DNA of 64,000 nucleotides, taken from Artemisia argyi (lineage: Eukaryota > Streptophyta > Magnoliopsida > Asterales > Asteraceae). The stretch's first letter is position 1. Every line of letters begins with the position of its first letter. The stretch is from NCBI GenBank assembly GCA_030686995.1, contig CM060708.1:103112523-103176522 (forward strand). The letters are read 5' to 3'. Under the pieces are notes generated by a model. It saw only the letters and a program-made list of their open reading frames with translations, ran no database searches and was not told where the DNA came from. A program made the translations under genes and the position numbers. Of the stretch, positions 23,150 through 33,791 are shown piece by piece.

Positions 23150-23508
23150 TGTAGGGTAAACATCAAGTCACAAACATGTAATCCATGGTGGGAGTGAGTC
23201 GTTAGAGTAGAAGAGAAAGAAAGAAAAATGGGAACCTTGAGAGGATGAGAGAAAACTAGAAAGATTAGATTGATAATATGAGAAGGTCCAACCCTCTCCC
23301 TTGGTGGGAGAGGGGTATTTATACAAAGAAAAGAAAACGCCCACACCCGGGATGTGGATCAGGCATACAGTGGGTAAAGACCCGTCCTTCTTCCACGATG
23401 TTACTTAAACTAATTCTAACTAATAAATAAACTAACTACGAGCTATCTTAATGCTATTACAATATTTAGGTGATCGAGTCTTTTATAGGAATATTTGTAT
23501 TCCTAACA
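23150..23508 (-). repeat. Element C 5' LTR
   Basis: 359 bp, nearly identical to the 3' LTR. The TATA box on the complement at 23316-23323 should drive the element's genomic transcript leftwards. The last base is followed by target duplication AACAT at 23509-23513. Confidence 0.95.
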
Positions 23509-23513
23509 AACAT

Positions 23514-24600
23514 TACTGGTTGAAGCTTGAGTTTATCCCATTTGATGATTATACTCCTTCCCAGTTACATTGGTTATACCATTCCATTCAAACAATAACA
23601 ATTTTCATTTCTTAATAGGTTTACTGACAACAATATCCTCAATAATTTCTTCAATCACTACACCCTTTGACTAACAACCCCTAACCTTATACCAAATTCT
23701 CACAGGCGGAATCCGCGTGAGTTTAAGAACCAACCTTATAAAATAAACCCCTAACTATTTCTTCATTTACTTCTCAGCTATTGTGATACATAAAACCGGG
23801 GTATGACTTCATAGAACAAAGACACAAGATAGAAAGAAAGACATCTGCATGTTTCGTTTGAAAAAGTACACGTTCGATCAAAGAAATAATGTTTTACAAG
23901 ACATCATACAGGAGTTTCACAAAATATGAAGAAGTTTTTGTTTCACAATCGAACGTTAAGTAATGTAACAAATCTCCGTAATAATGAAATCCCAAAATGT
24001 GGTTCTATGCTATTCTCCATGTAGTCCAAGCTAATGAAATCAAAGTCCTGAGAAATACATGCTAAAATGTCAACATAAAGTTAGTGAGTTCATAGGTTTA
24101 AGTAATTTGAAAACATAGACCACAAGGTTTCTGTGACTATTGTAATCCATACAAGATCATGAAAAGTATTACTATCGCACTAAGCTCATGACACCGAAGC
24201 CTTAATGCTTGTTTGACTAGTACATTTAGTCATGTATGTATAATTTCCCCATACAGGTGACTTGCCAAATACCTAGAGTTCATAAAATGAAATGCTTCCA
24301 TTTGACTAGTACATTAGTCAAGTGAGAGCTACCAACACCCGGACGGGGGGTTCAACCTAATTCATATATTCACAACATTCGCGCTTACTACATAATTAAC
24401 GGTTCTTGATTGTGGGGACTTTTAATGGCAATAGTGGTCTTAGGCAATACGTAAAAATTTAAGTAATTGTGTCCATAAGTTAAACAAGCAATGTATTATC
24501 ATCCCAAAGTAGTTCAAAATGAGTATTAAACAAGTAAAACTGGGGCTATGAAACTCATCTTAACAAAGTGATACATTCATTGAAAAGCAAAGTTATTATG
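23514..24600. other. Flank of element C, probably MULE remainder and unclassified repeat
   Basis: The first few hundred bases should continue the MULE interrupted at 10563, but no clear coding match remains. A stretch of about 60 bp at 23686-23745 (from ATACCAAATTCTCACAGG) recurs at 47394-47450. No gene is seen. Confidence 0.4.
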
Positions 24601-25434
24601 GCTATTCCAAATAAGGAGGATAGTGGTTATACTGCAGAGATAATTAAAGTCAAATATAAATGGATGCCTCGTCATTGTGATGTATGTAAAGTTTTTGGGC
24701 ATGATCCTATCAACTGTCTAAAATGTTCTAAGGAAACTGTTTAGAGTGATACTAATGTGGCAGCTAAGGCTTCTACAACTTTGGACAATAATGACGAGGT
24801 TTTTATCGAGGTCAAGAATCGTAAGGATTAAGGGAAGAATGTAGCTGATCAATCTCGGCCTATTGGAGGTATTAAGCTTAATAAGTGAAAACCTAACTTT
24901 TGGAGACCGAAATCGGCAGCAACTACCAATCAACGTTCGGATTCAAAGGTCCAAAATGAGACTTCTTCTTCTAATGTTAAATTTGGTACGAACACTAAGT
25001 CTTCTAATTATTTTGATGTTTTGAACTCGTTGGGGGAGGAGGATGTGCATGGGTTTCAACCGAATGGTAAGGGGTCACAAGATCAGCTTGTGAGTAATTT
25101 GAAAGAGATGGAGCATGTTGCGGCTACTAGGCCTAGTACTTCTTCCTCTACTTGTACTTCTTCAAGTAAGGTGGGTAACCCATTCTCTAAGGTGGGTAAC
25201 CCATTCTCTAAGATGGGTAATGTAGTTGTTTCTGATAACGACATTGATAAAGTTCTGGAAGATCGTAACATGACTAATTATTTTGGAAGTGGAGGGAATG
25301 AGAGGAGTCTTTTGGAGCAATGGAAAGATGGTACATGTGACTACAATGATTATGAAGATGATTACTTTGATGATTGTGGTCTATCTGCGGCCCAATTAAA
25401 GGTTGTTGGCGTCCATGACATTAGTCTTGGATAG
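24601..25434 (+). pseudogene. LINE-type ORF1 (gag-like) remnant with zinc knuckle
   Basis: In one frame from about 24601 the sequence encodes an AEIIKVKYKWMPRHCDVCKVF segment followed by GHDPINC, a CCHC-type zinc knuckle as found at the end of the conserved domain of plant LINE ORF1 proteins. A Pro/Lys/Trp segment (RPIGGIKLNK, then KPNFWRPKS) and an acidic tail (25021-25434) follow. In-frame stops at 24742-24744 (TAG), 24829-24831 (TAA) and 24886-24888 (TGA) kill it. A 33-bp segment encoding SKVGNPF is tandemly repeated near 25167-25220. No endonuclease or reverse transcriptase follows: the 3' tail starts directly after the stop. Confidence 0.72.
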
Positions 25435-25665
25435 GTTGTTTTTTCTTTGTTTAGCATATATGTTGATGTGTCGTAGTTTATGCTTGTTTTTGTTTTGGTT
25501 TTCTAGTTGTGTGTAGCTAGTTGTTCATTTATGGCCTGTCATGAATGATTTAGTGGTTGTTCAAGCGGTTGCTTGAGGTTAATGTATTACTTCAGCTACA
25601 TTCCATTGTACTTGAATATTTTCCTTGAAGTAATATAGTTTACCAGGTGTATGGCCCTTTGCCCA

Positions 25666-25710
<45 letters not shown>
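25435..25710 (+). mobile_element. LINE 3' tail ending in (AAT)n
   Basis: A T/G-rich 240-bp sequence follows the ORF1 stop and runs straight into an (AAT)n tract at 25675-25710, as expected for the 3' end of a target-primed retroelement with a simple-repeat tail. Confidence 0.6.
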
Positions 25711-26344
25711 TGCTAGTGCAAAAAATGTGAAGAAGTTAGAGTTGGGCTTGGTGTATGTTGGGCTGTTTTGAGTAGACTGTCCGTCTCACAGACTTCCACT
25801 AAACTAAGTGATGGATAGGGTACCTACACAAATGAAAAGTAAACCGTTAGCCTTATTGTGGGGACGGACTCTACGATTAAGTTCCGGCGTGAGAGTAAGT
25901 ATCCACGTTGTCAGAATAAGTATTGGAATGTGTGAGAAGATTATATGTCGCGTATGTGTACTGAGGCTACCTTTTATAGGTGGTCAGAATACTAGGGTTT
26001 CCAAGTATTTCGCATATTGCTGTAGTGGCCGAAGTGGGACCCTTGTCAGGCAAGGATCCGTAACTTAATCGATAATTGTGGGCGTGGGTCACTTGCTGGA
26101 CCGTGGGCCGGTCCGTAGGCGCACTTCAGGAGTGCCGGTCAAGTGGTTTGCACACGTCCTTGTATATATCCGGACAACGCCGTGCTCGTGGCTTGGCTTT
26201 AGTCATATCCGGTTTGTTGGGCCGGGGTCCATTTTGTTTATCTGTTGGGCCGGAGCCTAGTATTTTAGTTGTATTGGGCCGGAGCCTCATTGTGTATAAT
26301 ACGGTATAGGCCCAGTAAGCCTGCTATCCGTATTATACGTCATC
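25711..26344. other. GC-rich unclassified repeat with terminal hairpin
   Basis: Markedly more GC-rich than its surroundings, with TGGGCCGGAGCCT occurring twice (near 26246 and 26276) and a TTATAGG-type TATA candidate near 25975. It ends in a strong hairpin (26294-26338) followed by a second AAT tract. No convincing coding region; it may be another retroelement end. Confidence 0.4.
26294..26338. other. Perfect 11-bp stem hairpin
   Basis: GTATAATACGG at 26294-26304 pairs exactly with CCGTATTATAC at 26328-26338. Inside it, TATAGGC and GCCTGCTA are largely complementary too. It lies 7 bp before an (AAT)n tract. Confidence 0.8.

Positions 26345-26405
<61 letters not shown>
26345..26405. repeat. 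(AAT)n microsatellite
   Basis: About twenty consecutive AAT triplets, longer than the tract at 25675-25710. Confidence 0.95.
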
Positions 26406-26406
<1 letters not shown>

Positions 26407-27663
26407 ATTCGGGACATATAAGCAAGTTCAATTAACAATAAATCCTAACCGCGACCTAAATAAATAAGTCATCTTAGAAAAGATACGATATGTACTATAT
26501 GTATATGAGTCTTATAAAATTTTATCACCCATATAAACTTGTAATGAAGTTTTATAATGATTCGCAAGTCAAATCGTTTAGGAAAATAAAGTAAAACGCG
26601 TTTTCGGTTTCAAAAACCCTTCATAAAGTTGTTGTTTGGAATTAAATTATGACTTCAAACGAGCGTAACTTCTTCGTTTCTTGACCAATTTTCATTAAAT
26701 AAAGCCCTAGACGTAGGTAAAAATGTATATTTCAAGAAAATATGGTTTCCTTTAGTGAAAACACGTTTTAGATACCCATAAATAGCTTAAAAGCTGCTGA
26801 CCTAAACAAACAAAATTTTCCATAATTTTTACCTGACTTCGCGGAGCCATAACTATTTCTTTTTTCATTCACTTTTCAAAATTCAAGTTCCTGGAGTTAG
26901 GTCTATGCCTTAGCTTTCCAAAAAGTCCAATTACAGATTCTAGTTTGGAATTTAAGTCTTTCATTTATGTGTTACTTGACACGAACTCGAAAACATGATC
27001 TTTTTGACAACCAGTTTCATGTAAAATATTAAAAATACTAAAAAAATTCTAAAAATTATAAATTTTGGGTAAAGTCTTCCTAAGACATATTATAAAAATG
27101 AGGGGTAAAGAGTTTGACCATATGTGTTTTCTAAAGTGGTAAAATTAGCTTAGAAGTTGACTTATTTTCTAGGCAGATTTGAGTTTCATTTCAACTAAGT
27201 TTAAACAATTTTCAACTCAATGAAAAAGATTTAAATAATATGCTTACAAGTAGTGGTGATGTTTGGTGTCAAGAAAGTGCACAAGATCGCAAAAAATACC
27301 CTAAAAACCTTAATTTGAAGTACCAAACCCTAGCTTTATGTATCAACCCTTAAACCAAAGCTTAACCAAAATTGAAACCATTGCTTATGTGTGTGTGTTG
27401 CTACCGAAATTGAGAGAAGAGTGAGTGAGTGAGTGAGTGATATGTGGTTGCAAGTGTGAGAAAAGTGTGTTAGTTAGGGTGTTATTTATAAGGCAAGTTT
27501 AGGAAGGTTGAATGGAGATTTCTTGGTTCACAAGGTGGTGTATGATCAATTTAGGAAAAGGAATCACAAGCCTCCTTAGTGGCGTGGGAATGAAAGGTAG
27601 AAGGGAGGGCATGGTCTCCAATGTTTGGCACTTTTAGGTGTTAGCAAATTTAGGGAATTATGG
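26406..27663 (-). other. Probable Ty3/Gypsy LTR remnant
   Basis: AT-rich sequence without coding capacity. On the - strand a TATA box (TATAAATA, complement of 27483-27490) is followed by a GTGA/CACT simple repeat (27421-27440) and a leader-like region, the layout of a plant Gypsy LTR. No LTR ends or target duplication could be defined. Confidence 0.35.
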
Positions 27664-27668
27664 ATTTT

Positions 27669-30600
27669 TGTTTGTCCGGTTTAACTTGAGAAACTCATGA
27701 ATCAACAAGATATACATAAACACATGGCGATTGGACATAGAACTTATAATGAGTTTATGATTCATGATAAGGCAGAATTATAATGGTTACTCAAGAACCC
27801 ACTTAGACACTCTAATAACTTGATTGGCTTTTCAAGGGGATAGTTGCAGTGGCTATCCCCGTGGAGAGACAAATTAAGAAACATGAAGAAGCAATCTAGG
27901 ATTGGGTTCTAAGTGTGTTGAGAATTCTAACACTCTAACTATGCTAATTGAATTCTCACTTCTTACTTTCATTGAATGCGCACATTCTACTTTGTTGGAA
28001 CGGGTTTATATAATGGAGCGGTTACTGTTGCTTCATGTAGGAATAGTGAATATGCCGAGTGTTCGTAGGTAGGCACGTGCCTATACATCTAGCCTTGATG
28101 TCCTTTTGGTTTACCGGAGTTGACAGTTACGATTTCCCATGAGCTTCTTTTGTGTCTTGGAAAGGAGCAAAGTTTATCTTCCAAGAGTTTTCCCGCTTAA
28201 ACTCTATCGACTCACCTAAGTACCTTGGTCTTGATAAGAGATCTGAGAGATCATCAAGGTATAACTGCCCTTGACTCCCTAGTGACTGTGCTGGAGTTCC
28301 TTGTTCATACTGGCTAACTAGCTTTGAACAAATAAACTCTTTGACGATATCTAAGACTTGAACTTCTGCTATTTCAGTGTATTTATCTCTTATATCAGTT
28401 CAACTTGGATTCCTGATGTCTCTGAATCTTGAGCCTAATGATGAGTTACGTTGATCACCGTACCTTCATGCAGTTATATTATAGTTGTTGAGGTGGTCAT
28501 TAACAAAGAGAGAAAGGTCATCAGCGATATAGAGACATTTGTTAGATCTCAGTGTCCCTGATGTTTTGCTCAAGTACCCGATTCACTTAGACTGCATCAG
28601 TGAGTAGGCGCACCTTCAGTTGGTCTTTGCTAACTCTTTTGAAGTATGCCATTGAGGTTCTCCCCTATATCAAGGGGATAACATTCTCACTGATCGTCAG
28701 TATGTTAGATGATTACTGGTATTCTGTCAGTGTAACACCCCGACCCGACCTGGGTCCGATGCGTCACATTATTTTGACATATCAAAGCATACAACACAAG
28801 CGGAAGACTTATAAACATAAAGTTACAAATGAAATACTAATTCTATACAAGAATGAAATACAAATCCGAAGAGAAATCTAATCGAATCCGAATCCATGTC
28901 TAATCCAAGTGTCAATGGGCTTCTAATCATTGGGGTAGTACACTAACGCTCTTATGCACTCTTCACCCAAACTCAGCTTCCAACCTAAAACCTACCACAG
29001 GAAAGGAAATGCGGTTGAGCTTAAAAAGCCCAGTGAACATATATATAACAAAGCAAACGGATAAACGAAACGTATATTAGTATGAGAAACAGGACATCAT
29101 AAGCTTGTGCTGAAAGGAATATCATCTGTCTAATGCATACAAGATTAACATACACTGAACGAATATCATAAGTCAAAGGGAAACGAAATATCAAAGGTAT
29201 ATCACATAAGCATAATCATAAGGAAAAGGTAATGAGCACGTATCAACAAAGAAGCGTCTAAACAAGGTACTTGAATAGATAAACGAATCATAAGAAAGCC
29301 ACGAGCCGACCTACCGAGGTACTCGATAGATCTCCTAAACATAATCACATAGCCAACATATCATAAATGTACAGAGAGGGGAGACCTCTAAGACCAGAAG
29401 TGAAAGGGGTACAAGGCACGTACAACCAGTCACTAAGCTATAACATATCATATCACATAATACAAATCCTAGGATGCATCCATACGCTCCCTTAAACAAA
29501 ATACATATACAAGTGCAAGACTATGCATATATATAATAGAATGGCCATAAGTGCGCAATAATCATATCATCATATCATAACAGAAGGGAACACCGGGCCC
29601 AGATAGTGTCATGCCATCGTGCCTCGATGACACGACCGTGGTACCTCCATGACTAGAATAAAATCTCGGGCATAAGAACATACATATCAGAACAGAGCTA
29701 TCCATAAACAAAGCAATCATAGCATATCAATCAGACCATATCAACAGAATCTCATATGAGTGAGATAGTAATCAGATCATCATAACAGAATGGATAGCAA
29801 ACATAATCCTATCAAAGGATAATATCAAACGAATCATATCAACGAATCATATCAAAAGGGATCATAGCAAAGGCTTATATCAAATGAATCATATCATAGC
29901 AACGAATCAAAGTCAAAGGATCGTAAGTCATGAGATCAGAACCCTTACTGAGAAAGGGTAGAATAATTGTACCTTAAACCGCCAACGAAACATAGCATAA
30001 GAATAGGAAGTTGCTCTTTCTTCAGCGAATATACACGAATTAATGATCGGCTTATTATTAACTTGTTTTAAATCAGATTACTCATTTTAGTCGGCTTTCC
30101 ATTTTTAGTAACTTTCCATTTATAGCAGCTTTCCAAAAATAGTAACTTCCCAAAAATAGTAAGCTTTCATTTATAGGAACTTAGTAATTTTAAGTAACTT
30201 TCTATTTTTAGCAGGTTTCCCGAATTAGTAAGTTTTCTTATCTAGTAAGTTTTCCGAATTAGTAACTTTCCATATTTAGTAGGTTTTAACACGACTTCCC
30301 AATTTAGTTAAATTAGGTTTAGGGTTCGGGATTATTAAGTTAGGTTACACACAACTAAGTCATCATGACATTAAAAGAATACACACAATATAGGAACATG
30401 CATTAGGGTACCAAATCATCGCCTTGTAAGCCCACACCTGTGTAGAGTGGATCATTCAACACCTGCGGCACAAACCCATTTTTGACCTATTGGTCCTGAC
30501 ACATGCATATAAAATGACTGGTTTTATAACAAAATTTAGTCAATTTAACGATTTTTTGAAACGTATCAGAATTCCAAACTAAAAATCACCAAAATTCTCA

Positions 30601-32256
30601 CAGAAGCACATATGTCTTAAGAGTCTACATGAATTTTTATAGATTTTGTTATTAAATGGAAATCCTGTTTAAAAAATCGTTTTCCCAAACCTACCCTGAA
30701 AATTAACTGCAGAAAGACACTGAAAGTTTGCCTTTAACAAACTCATTTCGACACTTCAGAAAATTCCACAAAAATTCCAGGAAGTCAAACATAACCCAAA
30801 TATTAATTCTATAAAAGGAGAGCTCCTAACTCCTTATTGTTTGAAAATGAAAAAGCAGAAACACCTACTGATTTTCAGACTCGATTACTCAGCTTTGACA
30901 CTTAAGCACATAAAAATAAAAAACATGACCAATACGACTCCAATTCACTCCAAACCAATTGTAAAACTTAATTAAGACCTAAAACTAAGTTTTAATTCAA
31001 AAATACAGAAGTAAACCCTTATGAAACTAGAGCTATAACGCACACGTATTCAACTTTCAAAGCTGTCTCATTCAGAAACTCATTTAAGACCATGATAACA
31101 CATGTTTATTTACACCAACGCACATGAGACCTATTATATATTACACGACCTGTATTAACCATCATTTTAACACACATTTTTCCATCCCTACATGATTAAT
31201 GCACACGACACACCTACAAACAGCCCACACAAAACAGACCCTAATTCGATTGTGTTAAAATATGCATGCCACATCTCTTTAAATGTTCTAGTGTTTTATC
31301 CGATTAGAAAGCACATATAGATCATATTAGGGTTTCATTATCATATTATAGTCGAGTACAAGAGGGTTCGAATCAGAACAGGTCGTAGGTCGAATAGTTA
31401 GGGTTTTCCAATTCGTCTTTTTATGTGATGGTTCATGATTTTATGTGACTAATCCTTACTTTATGTGATCTACACATCATGTACATGCATACAAATAAGC
31501 CAATTGATTTACTTATCATAGAACATGTTATATACGTTTATATATGGGATCAAACGAAGAAGAATAGAACAAGATATATACAATACCCTTTGATGATCGA
31601 ACAGGAAGGAAACAAGAACCAAAGGACATACACTCTCTCTTGTGCATCAATGCCCACGAACCAAATACTACTTTGAACTAGAATGATCAGGATCGAAACA
31701 CCCTTCCTAAGCCTCTTTTCTGCCTTGCTTTAATCGTACTGCTTCTTTTTGATAACCGAATGGATAGAAGATTTTATGTCGCGACTTTTGTTTCTAGGGT
31801 TTTTTACATTTTTTTTAATTATTTTTTTGAGATATACGGAAAGAAAAGAAACGAGATGGAGGAGGTAAAGGGGAGGGTTGGGCCGGATTTTATGGGTAAC
31901 CAAAGACCAAATTAATTTTCCAAATTTACAAATTACTTAGGCCCTTTTATCATAAGTTATATATTGTGTACAAAATTAAATAAATTCGGCCCATATACAT
32001 TCCAATGTGTGATATTTTAGTTTTTAGATTATGTGTGTTGATTTTATCATATCACATGTTGTAGGTTCAAGTATCATGAAGATTTCCAAATTATAAGGTT
32101 CCATAACGTAGGTTAAGTTCACATACTTAGGTAAAAATTCATATTGTATGGGAATTTAGGAAAGACGGATTTTCGGGTTTTACAGTCAGTGAGTGTCTGG
32201 CCTATTTTATGTTCAAATCCTTGTTGAATACATTTGGGTCAAATATTTGCACAACA
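27669..32256 (-). repeat. Element L 3' LTR, interrupted
   Basis: In element sense it starts TGTTGTGCAAATATTTG and ends GGACAAACA. The 28731-32184 insertion plus its 5-bp duplication splits it. The TATA box on the complement is near 28008-28016 (TATATAAA). Confidence 0.85.
28731..32184 (-). mobile_element. 3.45-kb solo LTR (Ty3/Gypsy-like) nested in the element L LTR
   Basis: Begins TGTAACACCCCGACC and ends GGGTTTTACA on +, and is flanked by GTCAG duplications (28726-28730 and 32185-32189). The uninterrupted element L LTR at about 47158 shows the empty site. There is no coding region and no second internal copy of its ends, so the simplest reading is a solo LTR left by recombination. The orientation is inferred from the ends (- sense TGTAAAACCC to GGGGTGTTACA). 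Features like CCGACCTACCGAGG near 29305 echo the LTR family of element D. Between 30082 and 30290 there is a degenerate array of about ten 18-22-bp units related to TTTAGTAACTTTCC. Confidence 0.72.
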
Positions 32257-33786
32257 ATCTCCTCCTATTTGAGCATAAAGATGGCCTGGGTTTAATCAGG
32301 TATAAGTGAGCATACCGGCTTCTTCTTATACTCTGATTTTACAAAAGCTATAATGAACGACTAATATACTGATTTAGTGTGATTCTATGTGTTGGATTCT
32401 AGCATAAATAAGTGAGGATAACGGCTTCTTCTTATATTCTGATTTACAAGTATTTCCTAAAGTAACACTGTTGATAAAGGCTTTTATCTTCGATACCTTT
32501 TATCTGTCGATATAGGCTTTTATATTCTGATTTACAAGTATTTACTAAAGTCACCATCTTGATTCTGGTTTGTTCGTCACTAGTCCGAGCATTCTCAAGT
32601 AGTGGTGTTTCTCCTTTATTTTTGATGATGACCTCTTGAGCCCTTTTGTGCTCAAGGTCTCCTAGCATTTCTGCGTAGGGTCTCATGAGTGTTCTTTCTT
32701 AGGGTCTCCCGAGGGTTTAATCTTAGGGCTTCTCCTGTTATAGGGTCTCCTGAATGTTGTAGCTCAGGGTACCCTGAGGGTTTAATCTCAGGGTCACTTA
32801 GGATTTTTACATGTAGGTCTAGCAAAATTCTGCCAACATAGATATCCTAAGCTACTATCAGTTTATAAGTGAGCAAAATGACTTCTTCTTATAAACTGTT
32901 TTACAACAAAGAAACCAAAAAATATTACATTAAAACTGACTTCTTCTTGTCTTGAACCATTTCTCTTCTTGGTGCTCAGGGTCATGTTCCCTGATGTTTA
33001 TTCTAATCAGCCTTTACATCAGTTATTGCGTGTGAACTTAGTCCCCAATGATTTGTGTATCATGTTCACTTCTTCAGTTATGGCTGTCATAGACTCTCAT
33101 AAATGCTTTCTCCCCCTCAAAAATTGCAACGTTAGTGAAAACATTTAAGAGTCCATGTATTTATGGTTATGGTTCAGGAAGAAGGAACGCAGTTCCTTTG
33201 TGCAGTGTCTATTAGTTAGAATAATAGACACTAAGACCTCTTCATGGAGAAATTTTCTCCCTGAAGGGTCCTCAAAGAGTGACTAACTGATGGTATGAAT
33301 AAACTATCCGTGAGTCATACTCTGGTCTTCACTGAAACTCAGTGAGAAGTTTAGACCTTTTATTCATAGTTTACATGAAACAAGAGATTAGTTTACATAA
33401 AGCTCTCCATGACTATAATTTACAAGTGTTCTAAACTTATTACATCAAAGAATTTCAATATTTAACATATCAAATTCTTTGATGTTAAGGAAGTACAAAT
33501 AAACCCTGGAGCTTGACTCTGTTATCTCCAGTTCTGCAACCTTGTATCTGTAGTCCAACGTCTTTGTACTTCAGTGCTCTGTGAACCAGCAACCACTCTG
33601 GAAAGAGTCTTTGCAACTCAGGTAGTACTTGCTTTGTACATGGTTTAAATAATACAGTCCATGAACTGCACAAGCTGATTCCTCCTGAGGCAAGATCATT
33701 CAGCATATAAGTATGGTGCGGAGCAAATATCATGAACTGCTCTGTTTACTTGGTAATCCATGAGTTAGCCAAGTATAACCCAGGCT
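32257..33786 (-). other. Element L interior, 3' part: purine tracts and hairpin cluster
   Basis: Adjacent to the 3' LTR the - strand reads ATAGGAGGAGAT (PPT). A second PPT-like motif (TCCCCCTCAA on +) is at 33111-33120. Between 32675 and 32805 the + strand carries five diverged copies of an AGGGTCTCC/AGGGTTTAATCT motif. Strong inverted repeats cluster at 33182-33345, including an 11-bp perfect stem at 33204-33232. No protein domain was found; the short frame at 32686-32444 is unassigned. Confidence 0.6.
33182..33345 (-). ncRNA. Hairpin cluster in the element L transcript
   Basis: Consecutive inverted repeats: AAGGAAC/GTTCCTT at 33182-33198; AGTGTCTATTA/TAATAGACACT at 33204-33232 (11 bp, 7-nt loop); a nested pair at 33240-33266 (CTTCA/TGAAG around GGAGAA/TTCTCC); and TCACTG/CAGTGA at 33329-33345. 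The order and the TGCAGTG between the first two hairpins resemble the blocks in elements C and E. Homology to them is a tentative inference. Confidence 0.4.
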
Positions 33787-33791
33787 GTAAG

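Larger units (their letters stand above)
10564..23508 (-). mobile_element. Element C: SIRE-type Ty1/Copia LTR retrotransposon, coding region broken
   Basis: A 12,945-bp element on the - strand with two 359-bp LTRs starting TG and ending CA, flanked by the 5-bp target duplication AACAT (10559-10563 and 23509-23513). Transcription-sense order is 5' LTR (23150-23508), Met-tRNA PBS, 1-kb leader, long gag with zinc knuckle and coiled coils, protease, integrase, reverse transcriptase, RNase H, 2.9-kb non-coding 3' domain, PPT, 3' LTR (10564-10922). The integrase-before-RT order defines Copia. The unusually long gag, the long 3' non-coding region and repeated PPT-like motifs suggest the SIRE/Sirevirus lineage, although the LTRs are short for that group. 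The LTRs differ at only four positions by eye, yet gag-pol has several stops and frameshifts and a 161-bp duplication, so it cannot encode a working polyprotein. It lies inside the MULE remnant. Confidence 0.93.
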
